This document shows, one piece after another, positions 46,139 to 57,732 of a stretch of DNA of 64,000 bases. The stretch comes from Ramazzottius varieornatus. Lineage: Eukaryota > Tardigrada > Eutardigrada > Parachela > Ramazzottiidae. Made by a program: the position numbers and the translations under genes. How positions within the stretch are numbered: position 1 is the first letter of the stretch; every line of letters begins with the position of its first letter. Under the pieces are notes generated by a model. It did not search any database. It saw only the letters and a list, made by a program, of their open reading frames with translations, and was not told the origin of the DNA. The DNA is taken from contig BDGG01000008.1 in assembly GCA_001949185.1 (NCBI GenBank), forward strand, positions 369,648-433,647. Direction: 5' to 3'.

Positions 46139-49100
46139 TTACCTCGCGGTTTGGGCGTAGATGCCGTTACCCATACGGACCGTATGGACAGGTGCGTTAC
46201 TGTGTAAAGGCACATTAGAAGGAGGGCTGCCGTATTCAAAGAAGTTAGATACGGGTCGTTGCTTCTGCACTGGATGAGCCATTTGAGGTTTCCGTCTCAG
46301 GACCTTTTGAATCTCGTCATAGTTCATGTAGTGGCCATACGGATCGTTGGTCACGTATGTTGTGCTTCCGCTGGTTGGAATTCCTCTGTAAACAACACGA
46401 ACACGTTGAAATAGTATTCTTGCTCAAGACTGATATCATGAAGCTGGAATGGTGAAGTCAACGTACGGGTGTTTGACGTTGTTTCTGCCTTGAACCGGCA
46501 CATGCACGATAGTCGGTCGCTGCTCCACGGGCTGTGACCGTTTCGGTGGTTGGCGCACGTCAGACGACGAGGCAGGATGTGGCTGGTGTATTTGAGCTCG
46601 CTGCTGCATCTGCATTTCCGACTTATACCGTTGTAAGTGGACGTTTATCCTACAGAAAAAACCAGAATCGTTAACCATACTCATCCTCGCTTTTATTCGA
46701 TAGACATGCAGTACCACCTCGTGGAATACGAGACAACTAAAACTATAAATAAAGATTTCACATCGCAGCTCAAGTTTCCGTCAAAAAATCACCGTGAGGC
46801 TTCCGTCCGACTTCAAGATCAACTGCTGAGATTATCAAAAGAGCTTTCGAGAAAATGGAATGTGGGGATTACAAAACTGGCTGATTGTTCTTTACCTCTG
46901 TTGTTCCTCAAGCGCAGCTTGGCGAGCTTTGGCCGCTTGATCCTCCATCGCCTTACTTGGAGTTCTTGAGCCTTCCGACGAAGCTGTCACAGCTTCCGCT
47001 GGTGATTTCTCCTTGCCGCTACGTCTCAGCAGTCCACGGAAAAATCCCGTTTTCTTGGCGGATTTCTTACTAGCACTATCTGCTGACTTGTCAGAATCGA
47101 GGACCTCGATGTCTTCCTTGGAAATGTTCGGGGAACTAACAGCAGGCTCCATCTTCTCTTCCCTCAGTTCTTCGCCAGACTCCGCTTCGTAGGACCTGTC
47201 GACCGCTACCCTGAAGCTCTCGTTGCATCCACGGTTCCGATTGGAGACACCTTTGGCTTTCCGACGAGCGCCGTTCGTGCCTGCGGGAGCCACGCCACCG
47301 TTTACCACACTTTCCAACGAGTTGGCTCGACGGATGGCGGACTTTTGGTCGGTTTCCGTGGCATAACTGGGCGAGGGCGTGTAGGAAGTGCCGGCCACTG
47401 CTCTGGTTTCTGACAAGGCTTGTCGCGACTTCTGGTAGGTTTGCAGTTGTCGAGGATCGATGTGACCACGACGCTTCTCTGACATACTTTGACGTGTGAT
47501 GGAATCTCTGTTGAACGGATCGTAGTCCCTAAAATAGGAAATCTCCACGTTATTTTAAGGCACATTCTGCAGATGAAATTTCAAACGGCTATGCTGCGAA
47601 ATAAGGCTCGTGCGGTTAGGTCATCACGCTTCACAGGAGCAACCGTCACTAATAACGGAAGGCTCCATCGCCTCGGTTCTTCAACATCAACCAAGAAAGA
47701 GTTTTGCTCGTTCACTAAGGTATTACATGGAACTATCAGCGTCGTACGGATCTTTGAGCTCGTCCAAGCGTCGGCGTGCGGTTCCATTGGTCGACGAAAT
47801 GCTATTAGGGGTACTCTGCAATTAAACAGCCAACACTTTATAACATGTTCATTAAAGTGTGCTACTGCCTCTGCAATCATACCTCCGCATAGCCGTCGTC
47901 ACCCTCGATGAGGACAGGGTGTGATTTGCCTCCGGTCACTGTCACCGACGTTGACGAGTTGCTGTTTTGGTACAACCTGGGTGGCTTTGGTGGACTGGGA
48001 TCGGACGTGGGGGAAGACGACAAGTTGAGGTGACTTGGCACGCGAATGATGTGATTGAGCTCCATCGGTGCACTGTGAGGCACGACTTGAGAAAGAACGG
48101 CAGTCTTGTCACGTGCTGGAAGTTCTCGCGCGATCGTGATGGACATGAAGGGTGACGTGGTCCCATGGTCTGCCATGGTTTTTCTCAGCACCTCCATGGC
48201 TTCCTGGTTGTCTTTATTCAGAAGACTTACACCATCTACACTAAGAAGCTGGTCATCTGGCAGCAATCTCCCATCCTGCAGAAGGAATGGAGACATTAAC
48301 TGAGATAACAGTAGAAAGTCCGCCAGATCCCTATGTACCTGCATACATGCAGCTCGCAGTGAAAGTGCGATGAAATGTAAGCAGGTACATGAGATTATCC
48401 AAAATGGAACCATGTTTCAAGAACCAGCATACATCCCATCGCGCTTTCACCACAGCCTTGCATGTATGCAGGCATTTGCAAAAAGAACGTTAGGCTGCTG
48501 AATTATCAGTTAATATTGTTTGAAATTACACCAACCTTCGATGCAGCTCCACCATGTATGACGTTCATGACGAAGATGCCCTCGTCATACTCCACGCCGT
48601 CTTCTGTTGTTTTAGCTTTTCCTTTAACGCGGACACCAAGTCCTGCTGAACCAGTTTCGTTAAGCGGAATCTCATATGTAATAATTTCTTTGTTCTTTTC
48701 CAACGCTTCATCCTTGTTCTCAGTCTGCAGGGGTTCCGGAGCTTGGCTCAGGGTTCTTGGTAGTAGAGGACTGTTGGTGGTTTCCGGACGACCCACTACC
48801 AGAACCACTTCCGTGTTGAGAGGGATGCCCCGCAGCATACCGACCACCTCATCTTGGGTCTTTCCCGTCAGGTCCACACCATTGACTTCAACCAAGCGAT
48901 CACCAGTCTTCAGTCGACCATCTTTAAAAGCAGCTCCTTTTGGCAAGATACTAAAAACACAAAAATAATATACCCCTCAAAATGATAAGATAAAATCGGT
49001 GCAAAATTAGCGTAAGATATTAAGTTTCAGTTGGTAGCGATGATGGAAGCACGGATTAATTACCTCTTGACATAAATCGGACAGATGACGCCGGCGGAAT

Positions 49101-52100
49101 TATCTCTGGTTGTCACCGTGAATCCGAGACCTGATTGTACTACATCATTAATCGTGACAGTAATAGAGGTATTAGGGATTGGACACGTGGAGGGTTCTCC
49201 CGCCACTGAGCCAGTAGACCGTAAACAGGAAGTGCTATCCCATGAGAACGTACCTTCTGGTCCTTTGAGCAGGTCAATTGTCAGCTTCCGTCCTGGCCGC
49301 CTGAACGAGCCATAGGTGTAGAGATTATCCGCATCTCCGTTCAGACTGTTGACAGCATCCGGTGTGTAATCCATTGATGCTTCGTTATTGGCTCGTGAAA
49401 GCATGGCTTCGAGATCATAAGGCTGTAATTTGGGCTTTGGTGGCAACGGTGGAGGAGTGCGCTTCCTTCGGGAGTCCAGCTGTGCTTCTTGCTGCTGCTG
49501 CTGCTGTGACGATAAATGCTGCTGCTGATGCTGTTGCTCGTCGGCTGAGATGGTGGGTGACGACGAGTTGGTGGAAGTCACTTGGGCCACTGCCGAAGAG
49601 ACGCGAATTTTGACGGCACTGCCTTGAGCAGTCGTGACGGCTTTCCGTAAAACACCTTGTGCTCTACGAAAGAAGAAGATAACAAATGTCAAGATTAAGT
49701 TATCGGTTATCGTGCCCGTATATTGTACCGGTATCACCGGTATATACGGCCGTGTCACAAGGTAATAAATCGAAGGCGGTACGCAAGGTCTTAAAAATAT
49801 ATCACGGAGAACTGCGCCAACATAACCGATCATAAAAGGCGGACAAAATTCTCAACGACGATAAATCAAGCGAGTGAATAAAGCAAAAGCACCCTAGTGA
49901 CCGATAGCAAAGGCGCCGATGAGAAAGAATATTTCTTTTTAATTACCCGCGCAGTCAAATATTCCGTTCCGGAACAGCAAACAATGCAAAGAAACGAAAG
50001 TATTTCATGGAGGAGTTTTGCGCTCCGAGTAGGTACATACATTACCTGTCAAAATGTAGATCATCAACCTTCTGTCCATTCACGTCGATAATACAGTCCG
50101 TTAAGTGCAGTTGGCCAGACTGTTCGGCCACGGAATTCTTGTCAATGCGATGAATTCGCAGGCCAGTCGTGTCACGCGCTGGCATTCTAAACACAACCAA
50201 AACACACTTTCATCAAGAATGTGACGGAAAAGCATGCCCGCAATGATAAGAAAAGAGATTCAAACTACTTCTCACGTACAAGTGTAAACCGAGTGGTTCG
50301 CCTTGTCGAGGAACCAACTCGACCACCGTTTGTTCTTCGGAAGTCTCTAACAGGTAGGGCACAGGCAACTTTGCAGCAGACTTCTGACTCTTGGTCACCA
50401 TCTTCTCGGTGTTGCTATCACGCGAGAGTTCACTCGGAGAGCTGTCAACTCTTTGCAGGTTATTCTAGATAAATGAGACAAGAATAGTTAGGCGATGAGT
50501 ATTCGGTACCTCCGGAGGGAGTCGAGAATGCTTACTTGAGGCGGAAGAGGAATGATTATTTTGCCTCGCCCATTCTCGTGGCCGTAATGGACAGTAGCGG
50601 CTGTGGACCACCGCTTACTAAGGCACTGATTTGTTGGCACTGTAATCTCTTCGTGGTCCTTCGCGTTTTCCAACGCAGATTCGGAGCCACGACGGACCGA
50701 TAAGGCAAGACCTGCAAACAACTCAAACATTAGGTAACCCAAATAGGAATCATTATGAATTCAAGTGCTGTACTATTAAGGAGACACCCGGGTTCTACTT
50801 TTCTGCCCCCCCCCCCCNNNNNNNNNNNNNNNNNNNNNNNNNNNNNNNNNNNNNNNNNNNNNNNNNNNNNNNNNNNNNNNNNNNNNNNNNNNNNNNNNNN
50901 NNNNNNNNNNNNNNNNNNNNNNNNNNNNNNNNNNNNNNNNNACCCCCGGGTTTTATTTTTTTGCCCCCCCCCCCCAATAATGTCCAAAGAAGCTTTTCGC
51001 ATACCTGACTTTACAGTGACATCCTCTTCTTTGATTTCAATACCGTTCTGATCGTCTCCCAGTAATCCGGATCTTTTCAAGTGCCACCGCTGATTCTGAT
51101 TGAGTGGTGTGGGTTTTGGTCCTCGTGAGTCTGCCTCACTGTTCTCGCTATCAGGTCGCCAGGTATCTGTTGAGCTGGAGCCGGCACTCATACCATCGCT
51201 GGCCGGAAGAGTGTCCAACTCATCGCAGTCTTCTTCGAAGAGTGCTACAATCTACAAAGGGAAGATATATTTGTCAGTGGCGGGAACATGCTTTCAGTTC
51301 CAAAGGGTGTCGCAGCGTAAACAGCCATCACTTGGTCTTGCTTGGTGCCATGCCCTAACCAGACAAACATGGTGGTCAGGGCTGTTATGCATTTACATGG
51401 CACTCATGTGCGGATTTTAACAAGCTAAGACGAGGCGATAGAGACATTGTTAGCAAGCTCCATCGGAGCTTAAAAGTTCGATGTGGAGGTGCTCGTGGTC
51501 CATAAGGCACCGTGAAAGCTCGAGAGCTGCTTACCTGCTCTCGATCGTCCACAACAGCGGCAATTTGATCGTTAAAGTCCAATATCCCACCGTCGTTGAC
51601 ACTCTTTACGGTGTGGACGCATATCTTGACCTTCGGACCCTGCAAAATTCAAACCACATTACATAACCGGAATGTTGCAAATCTCATGAGACGTTGACTA
51701 TTCATCTACAGTGTTTTCTTCTAAACTTATAAACGAGAGCTCCACATCGATACGCCTCCTATACAGTAAGTCCCATGGAGAAAGACAAAAGAACGACCTC
51801 AAATTTACTTCTGCAGTTTTCCGGCCTGCTTTGCCACCCGATAAGACTTGCATCTGGACCAAACTGGCGGAAGTATCTGGAGGGCGCTTGTGCGAGCCTA
51901 AGTTGGTTAATCTATGGCACAGAAGCGAAGAGCCACCATGTCAGCACGCCTTATCACGGTCGACTGGCCAAAAGCAGCCACGAAATTGTTATGACTTTCC
52001 AATTTGTTGTGACCACCGTCAGTAAGTGAACTCGTAGTCTGAACCGAACAACTGAGTCTGCTTCCAACAGAAGCCGCGGGTGGAGAACCTAAATGCCCAG

Positions 52101-55100
52101 TGAAGCGGTTCGTACAAAATATTCCACAGCAGCGCAAGTCACGCCCTCCCAAACCTATGCGAGGTACCGCGACCTTCGAGCTGATCTCGAGAACCTTCCG
52201 AAGTTTCATCCGTCGAGAAGGAATATAGAACCGATGGTAGAACTTTGGGAAAGACAACCTGGTCGGTCTTCCGTCAATAGCGTCGAGCGAAACGTTGACT
52301 TTCAAGAAATGACTGCAAAAGCGATAGTTTTCTGCAGTTCATGTGCACGTGTACCGACTGCAAAGGATTTGACTGCTCTAACAAATAGCACCGATTACTA
52401 CAAGCCCTCCTTCAGCCGACAGTGGGAAAGAACTGAGGCAAGAGATCATACCAAGACATTATATAGGGCATACTACCTCAGTTCTGAATAGGAAGGAACT
52501 TGAAACAACCTGTGCAGCGTCAAAGCATTGTTGGCATTGTTGTTTTTCGCTTGATGCACGTCGAACATAGACACGATGATTACAACGAACTCTCAACGAG
52601 GCGACGTCAGACCCATGTAGGTTACACCCACATCAAGAAATCATAAACAGAAGCCGTCGAGCAATTATGACTCTTGGCGCATAATAAACGCCGATAAGCA
52701 AGCGTGAAGAACGCATTTAACACTTTCAGCACGATCGTTTTCATGTTTGCAGAATACTACCGTTCTCTTTGTGTATACAGGAATTTTATTGGCTGGTGCC
52801 GCGTTGCGGAGCTGTTCCAACCAATAGGCAATTTTCGAAAAAATTCGAATAATTGACAGGCCATGAACGCTAAATCTCAAAAGGGAGAACTGGTCGTCTT
52901 GATTTTCTTCTGACCGCACTGATGACCACAAAATTTATCTCAGGCTCGGCTTCGATAGATAAGACTGTCCCCAGTACTCCATTTTTTTTCTAAGCGAATA
53001 CCGTGCACGTGTCTCGCGCGAAGAGACGAAACACCAAATTTCACCAAAACCACCCGAAACGGTAGAAAAAATTTTCAGCGTACTTTGCTGACCGCTGGCC
53101 ATCAGTGTTGCTTTGGTGAGAAGACCGAGGTACATGCAAACAAAAAGACCCAGACCCGAAACACCAAAAGCTAAAACTGGGAGGTGAATAAAACTGAGTG
53201 ATTGTACACACAAAGAGGACGGTCGTAAGCAGAGTGTTAATACAGTTCGCCGTTTGACGGCGAACCTTTTACCCTTTTCATGGGCGTCTGAACGTGCCTT
53301 ATCTTGGTTGGCATGAAGGTGCTTCTAAATTAGCTGCTTTTCCCCAAGCAATGCTTGACATATTAGATTACCATACAATACACTGGCGACCCTGATCAGA
53401 AACAGAAAAATACTCAATCAAAGTTCGGGATGTGGGCAAATCCGAACCGAGCCAGGTTGTTTTCCCAAGTGGCGCAAACTTCCAGCCAGTCGTGATGATA
53501 GTGAGCGCCACTATAGAAGTACTGTTCAATTCATTTGCCCACTGTCCGTGTCAGTCTTCGGTGTTTTGAGTGGCGGAAGTTCTTCTCGGTGATCAACAGG
53601 TGGTTGTAAGTTCTCCAACGAATGCTCTCATTTTTCGGAAAAACGTAGAAAGTGCACCACTGTACAGTGCTTCATGTACGGTAGAGACCGCTTTACGGAT
53701 CTCCGATTTCGGCTGCGCCCGTAGACCAAACACTCGACGAGAGTTCTCTGTCGGCGATGAGTATATTTAGCAGCAAGTGAAGTACTGCAACGAGCATACA
53801 GGATCTCGAGATAAAAATAAACAACAATAATGTCGACAATGCATATTCATAACTGCGCGGCACCATCCTCACTCAAAGACCTTAGCCAGTGCCAAACAGC
53901 GGGAAAAATACACAATGGCAAACGAACTTTCTACTTGTTAGATTCAATACGGTCAAAAGTCTGTACAGCTAGCTAGAAACCGGCTTCCGGAACCGTGACT
54001 GACTGAGAAATTCAACGCTACCAGTCCTTTTCGTTCTCTATTGGAGAGAAGACAACATGGAGCGAATGTGAGTGACAGTCCCATAATAAAAAGTAAAGCT
54101 TTGGACTTAATCCTCGATGTTATTAAACTGAGCACACCGAAAGAATACCCACAATGTAGACCAAATTTTCCGCTCCACATCAACGAGGTAAAAACCGCGC
54201 TACTGGAAGTCAAGTAACAACCATTTGCGGTCAAGCGCAAGTTTTCCAAACAAAGCTATGAATTCCTATTCAAAGAAAATTTGAACAGAGCACCGATTCA
54301 TCTACATTCAATTATAACCGATGCGCCACCATTTAGGGTCTTGAAAACCACGCCCAGTTCTTAGGCTATACGACCTTTCGAAAACTCGAGTTTCGACTGA
54401 ACGAACATCGGCTTTCGAAATATGTTTCTTGATTGATCGATATCGGTTCTATCCAGTGTGGATGTTGGACTGTAAACTTGACTGTGCAAAAAAGCGCTTA
54501 TTGTATTTTAAATGTCGCAAACTGGAAGGTCGCCAGTTCACGCAATAGTGACGCCAAAGTCTACATCGCGGCAATTGAACGCTCCAAAAGGTAATCAATG
54601 GACAAAATTCAAAAGCATTAATCGAACGAGTTCTCGGTAGTGCCTTTTTTCCGGGGCGTAATTTACTTCTCACCGACCGCGCTTTTTACCGGTGATTTAA
54701 AGCTTTTTGTCTGTGCTGTGGGGCGCAATTATGACGACTGTCTCTCAAAAAGTGGTCTGTTCATGAGAACCTTGCTTCACGCCAAATGGATTAATGTGAG
54801 TCGAAAATGAAATAAGCGTCTCAGCGTGCTGGAGAGAATACTTTAGTCTTCCGTCTTCACAAAGTAATCATCACAAATCATGTAACGGGTGAAGGTAAAG
54901 GCGAGAAGCTTGACGTTCCTTCATATACAGCACAATTTTGCGCTCTGACAATTCGTTCTATCAAACCATTTCGATTGTCGTTTTTTGGTCAAACAAATTT
55001 AACGGCAATTTTGTCTTTATATTTGATTAAATATCTCTCATAATTTGTGCGAAGACACGAACAGTCATTTCAGTGCACCGGAAATATGTAGTTCCGTTAT

Positions 55101-56848
55101 GAGCGTAATACGGCGTGAATCAGGGGTTGTTTGACATCATCGGTTGCCTTCTGCCGGAGAGTACGCTGATGCCGCAATAAAGCCGTAAAATGTTCGGCAC
55201 GACCGTCTTAGTGAGTGGCTACAAAGCTTCGACAATGGAAATATGAGCCGCGTGGTTGCCATTTTCCGACGCACAAGCAATTCTTCAAGCCTGCATTTGA
55301 GAGTTGACCCACAACGCTCCACCGCGGCGCACTGGTGCTTACCGTAACAGCGCTCAAGGTTCACTCTCGAAGCTCGACCATCGGCGTAATTGCCAATAAT
55401 TAACCACCTGCCGACTCGACCGAAATACCGACCCTCACAGCTTCCGCTAAGAACAAACTACCAAAAGATTTCGAAGAGAGCTACCAAAACCGCGAATTCT
55501 ATAAACTGCCGTCCGATCACCATCAGGAAGACAGAGACAAACATCTTCCTCTTATCCAAGACTAGTCTCATCAAAGATCCTCGGAATATCCTACCGCGAA
55601 ATTCCGCAGAAATTTTCAGTCTAGCTCACATTTTTTGACGAAGCCTCATTCTTCCAGACCTGTAGTTCCTGATTCCTGAAGTCCTTTCTTTTGAATTCGA
55701 ATTCGTGGTCGTTCTGCATGGAAAGACACGAAAGACCCTGTGTACGGTCCAGTGCGGCGAGTTTGATACGTGAATTTGTGATCTGGAGCAAAATTCTTGG
55801 CTCTCGAACTCTCGAAGATAAGGATGGTTTACATTGGGCGACTTCAACTTGTACTTTGTGGCGCAATAGTTCTTTGCAGCTGATAAGCCATACCGGTTAT
55901 TGAGGTTTGGTCCATTCGGCTAAAATCAGTCATCCTGACTCACTACGGTACTTCTTCTTGGACATATTTGAAGAACATAAATTTCCGCCACAGTCGCCGG
56001 AACACAATAGTCGGAGCCATAGAGGGAAAAGACTGCATTCCTTTCCTTGTGCTGTTGGGCCAGTGTTGGCCCTGCTGAAAAGTCTCGGAAAGCTTCTCAA
56101 GAGGTGGCTGACATATAACAGCGTAGACACGATTATATGCTGCGGAAAGCGACGACTAAATATCAGCCAACATCTCCTCTTGCCAAGGAGAGAAACTGTA
56201 AACGTTGGCCATTTCTACCCTCACTGATCAATCACAACTCGCAACAGATTCAAGTATAAACTCTCCGACGAACAATAACCAAGGCCTAGGAATCTCAAGA
56301 ACGCCGAAACACGCAATGAACTTCCACACTCAACGTTACGACCACCGGAAACGGACGTGACAGCCGTAAGCCAGGAACCACAAAAGAAACAATCTATTCA
56401 CAACCTTGAAAATCCTGATTGCTTTCCGAAGGTACAGTAAAGCGAATTATCCTTGACAAGCTAGCTGGAAAGCAGGATTCGAGACGATATCCGAAAACCT
56501 GGAAGAGTGGGCGCACAACAAGGAAACAGCGGCTCATTAATATCCATCACATACACGCATTACATAACATAATCGTATTGACATAGCGACACCCTGAACA
56601 ATTACGACTGATTGACCATCAAGGTTGATTGACGCAAGTAATTGGAGCGGATTTTGAATTTCAATTTTCACTTTTTGAAAACTTGAATATTCTTCATGGA
56701 TTCAAGAAGTCCTCCTGGCTTATCTTACCTTCCCCGTCGCACGTTTGTAGCGGGAGATAGCTTCATTGACCAAATCCTTGACGATTAGATCCCCATTTCC
56801 ACATGGAACGGTAATCCTGGTCTCGTCGAAACAGACGATCACCTTCAT
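46139..56848 (-). CDS. PARD3: Polarity scaffold PAR-3
   Basis: PAR-3/Bazooka, the cortical scaffold that partners PAR-6 and atypical PKC. Exons: 56729-56848, 51535-51639, 51005-51251, 50536-50711, 50280-50464, 50046-50186, 49064-49663, 48536-48950, 47883-48275, 47748-47815, 46896-47528, 46467-46649 and 46139-46385; all phases agree, giving 1170 residues. The N-terminal oligomerisation domain starts MKVIVCFDETRITVPCGNGD and continues CVHTVKSVNDGGILDFND across the first intron. PDZ1 is at about residues 258-345, PDZ2 at about 500-585 (GLGFTVTTRD, PIYVKSILPKGAAFKDGR) and PDZ3 at about 635-705 (GLGVRVKG). The aPKC-binding CR3 has RQSMSEKR, with the target Ser near residue 831. A Gln-rich stretch precedes PDZ2. 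The first intron is 5.1 kb; intron 3 contains an assembly gap. Confidence 0.95.
48337..48473. repeat. Inverted pair of ACCTGCATACA elements in PAR-3 intron
   Basis: 48337-48386 (50 bp) begins ACCTGCATACA and ends TGTAAGCAGGT. 48423-48473 is a second copy in reverse orientation, matching it internally (ATGCAG, GTGAAAGTGCGATG versus GTGAAAGCGCGATG). With a 36-bp spacer they could form a hairpin with about 50-bp arms. They lie in the intron that splits PDZ3. Confidence 0.75.
50818..50941. other. Assembly gap in a C-rich minisatellite
   Basis: 124 N in a PAR-3 intron. Both sides carry the same unit: ACCCGGGTTCTACTTTTCTG plus poly-C on the left, ACCCCCGGGTTTTATTTTTT plus TG and poly-C on the right. 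The gap therefore sits inside a tandem repeat with poly-C tracts, and its true length is unknown. Confidence 0.9.
51640..56728. other. PAR-3 first intron, 5.1 kb
   Basis: Bounded by GGGGAAG|GTAAGA at the first exon and AATTTTGCAG at the second. Open frames inside have no family resemblance. It contains one palindromic element (53.4 kb). Introns elsewhere in this gene are about 70-400 bp, so this one is the likely site of regulatory DNA. Confidence 0.75.
53432..53541. repeat. CAAGTGGCGCA palindromic element, copy 7 (PAR-3 intron 1)
   Basis: 110 bp with outer ends GTGGGCAAAT and ATTTGCCCAC. The left arm has CCAGGTTGTTTTCCCAAGTG then GCGCA; the right arm in reverse complement has GAATTGAACAGTACTTCTAT then AGTGGCGCT. 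Confidence 0.8.
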
Positions 56849-57732
56849 GGCTAGTGTGGAAGATATCACGCTGTGAGCGTCCTTGAATAATTACGGCTCG
56901 GCCATCCACTATGCTCGAGATCAATTCCAGAAGGCAATCCGGATATGAATCAGTCCATCAAAAGTAGTTATCAGAATCTGAAAATACATAATCATACATG
57001 GCAAATATTAGCAGCTAGTGATTGCGTCTACTGTAGGTGAGGAATTTCTAAATGCCATGCGCTGCTCTACCTCTGGCTCCGCGACTTCCATCAAGCATGC
57101 CTCACCTACGCAGCCAGGTTGAAGTTGAGCGAAAGATTTGTATGGCCTGCATGATCTCTGTCGTAACATGGCAGTTAGACAGAACAGAAAGCACAGGTGC
57201 GATAGCTCAGGTCGGCCTATATCTACTCTGGCACGTACGCAGCGGTGTAATCAATGAAATCGGATGTTTGGCCTAATCACGTGGGGTTTGAAGGCCGACA
57301 ATGCACTCTGCAGTGCAGGTCAGGGCCACGTGACAGCCATTTATCTTCCTGTGGGCGGTTTGTTTATTTTTGAAGGCATGGGAATGGTCGATACGGTCAG
57401 CGCCAGAGGGTGGCAGCACCTACGCGCGCCAATTTGCTTGGACTCCTTTGGAGAACGCAAACGGTCAAAACCCTCGATAGTTCCAAACTTCGTGGCCCGT
57501 TTTCTCCTCTTATCTCTTGAATAGCGTTTGCATGTTTCGGTGTTCGGCTACATCATAGATACGCTGCACTGGCAGGCATGACGGGAGGGGAACCTGGGCC
57601 TTAACCGATCCTGGCAACGGGATCTTTCGCGTTGTTGGCTTTTCGGAGCACCAGGCAGGAGCATCACCCGCCTTATACATGCGTAGGTTAGAAAGAGTTG
57701 TAATTTTGTCCTGAAATACATTATCTTACATC
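56849..57732. other. Divergent intergenic region, PAR-3/BTB-BACK
   Basis: 884 bp between two divergent start codons. No exon is supported and no named promoter element stands out. Confidence 0.5.

Noticed and set aside
51809-51853. Possible PAR-3 first exon encoding MQVLSGGKAGRKTAE before the 51535-51639 exon
   Set aside because: The frame fits, but 56729-56848 encodes a much better N-terminus (MKVIVCFDETR..., ISRYKRATGK) with a clean donor, matching known PAR-3 starts.
51907-52305. 132-aa minus-strand ORF beginning KVNVSLDAIDGRPTR, considered as a PAR-3 start
   Set aside because: Begins with a non-ATG codon, does not match the PAR-3 N-terminus and has no suitable donor; it lies in the first intron.
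54318-54360. Eighth copy of the CAAGTGGCGCA palindrome
   Set aside because: Only one arm (ATGCGCCACC) is seen; no matching left arm could be found.
57190-57250. tRNA gene suggested by GCGATAGCTCAGGTCGG
   Set aside because: Only the D-arm-like piece is present; no anticodon or T arm follows.
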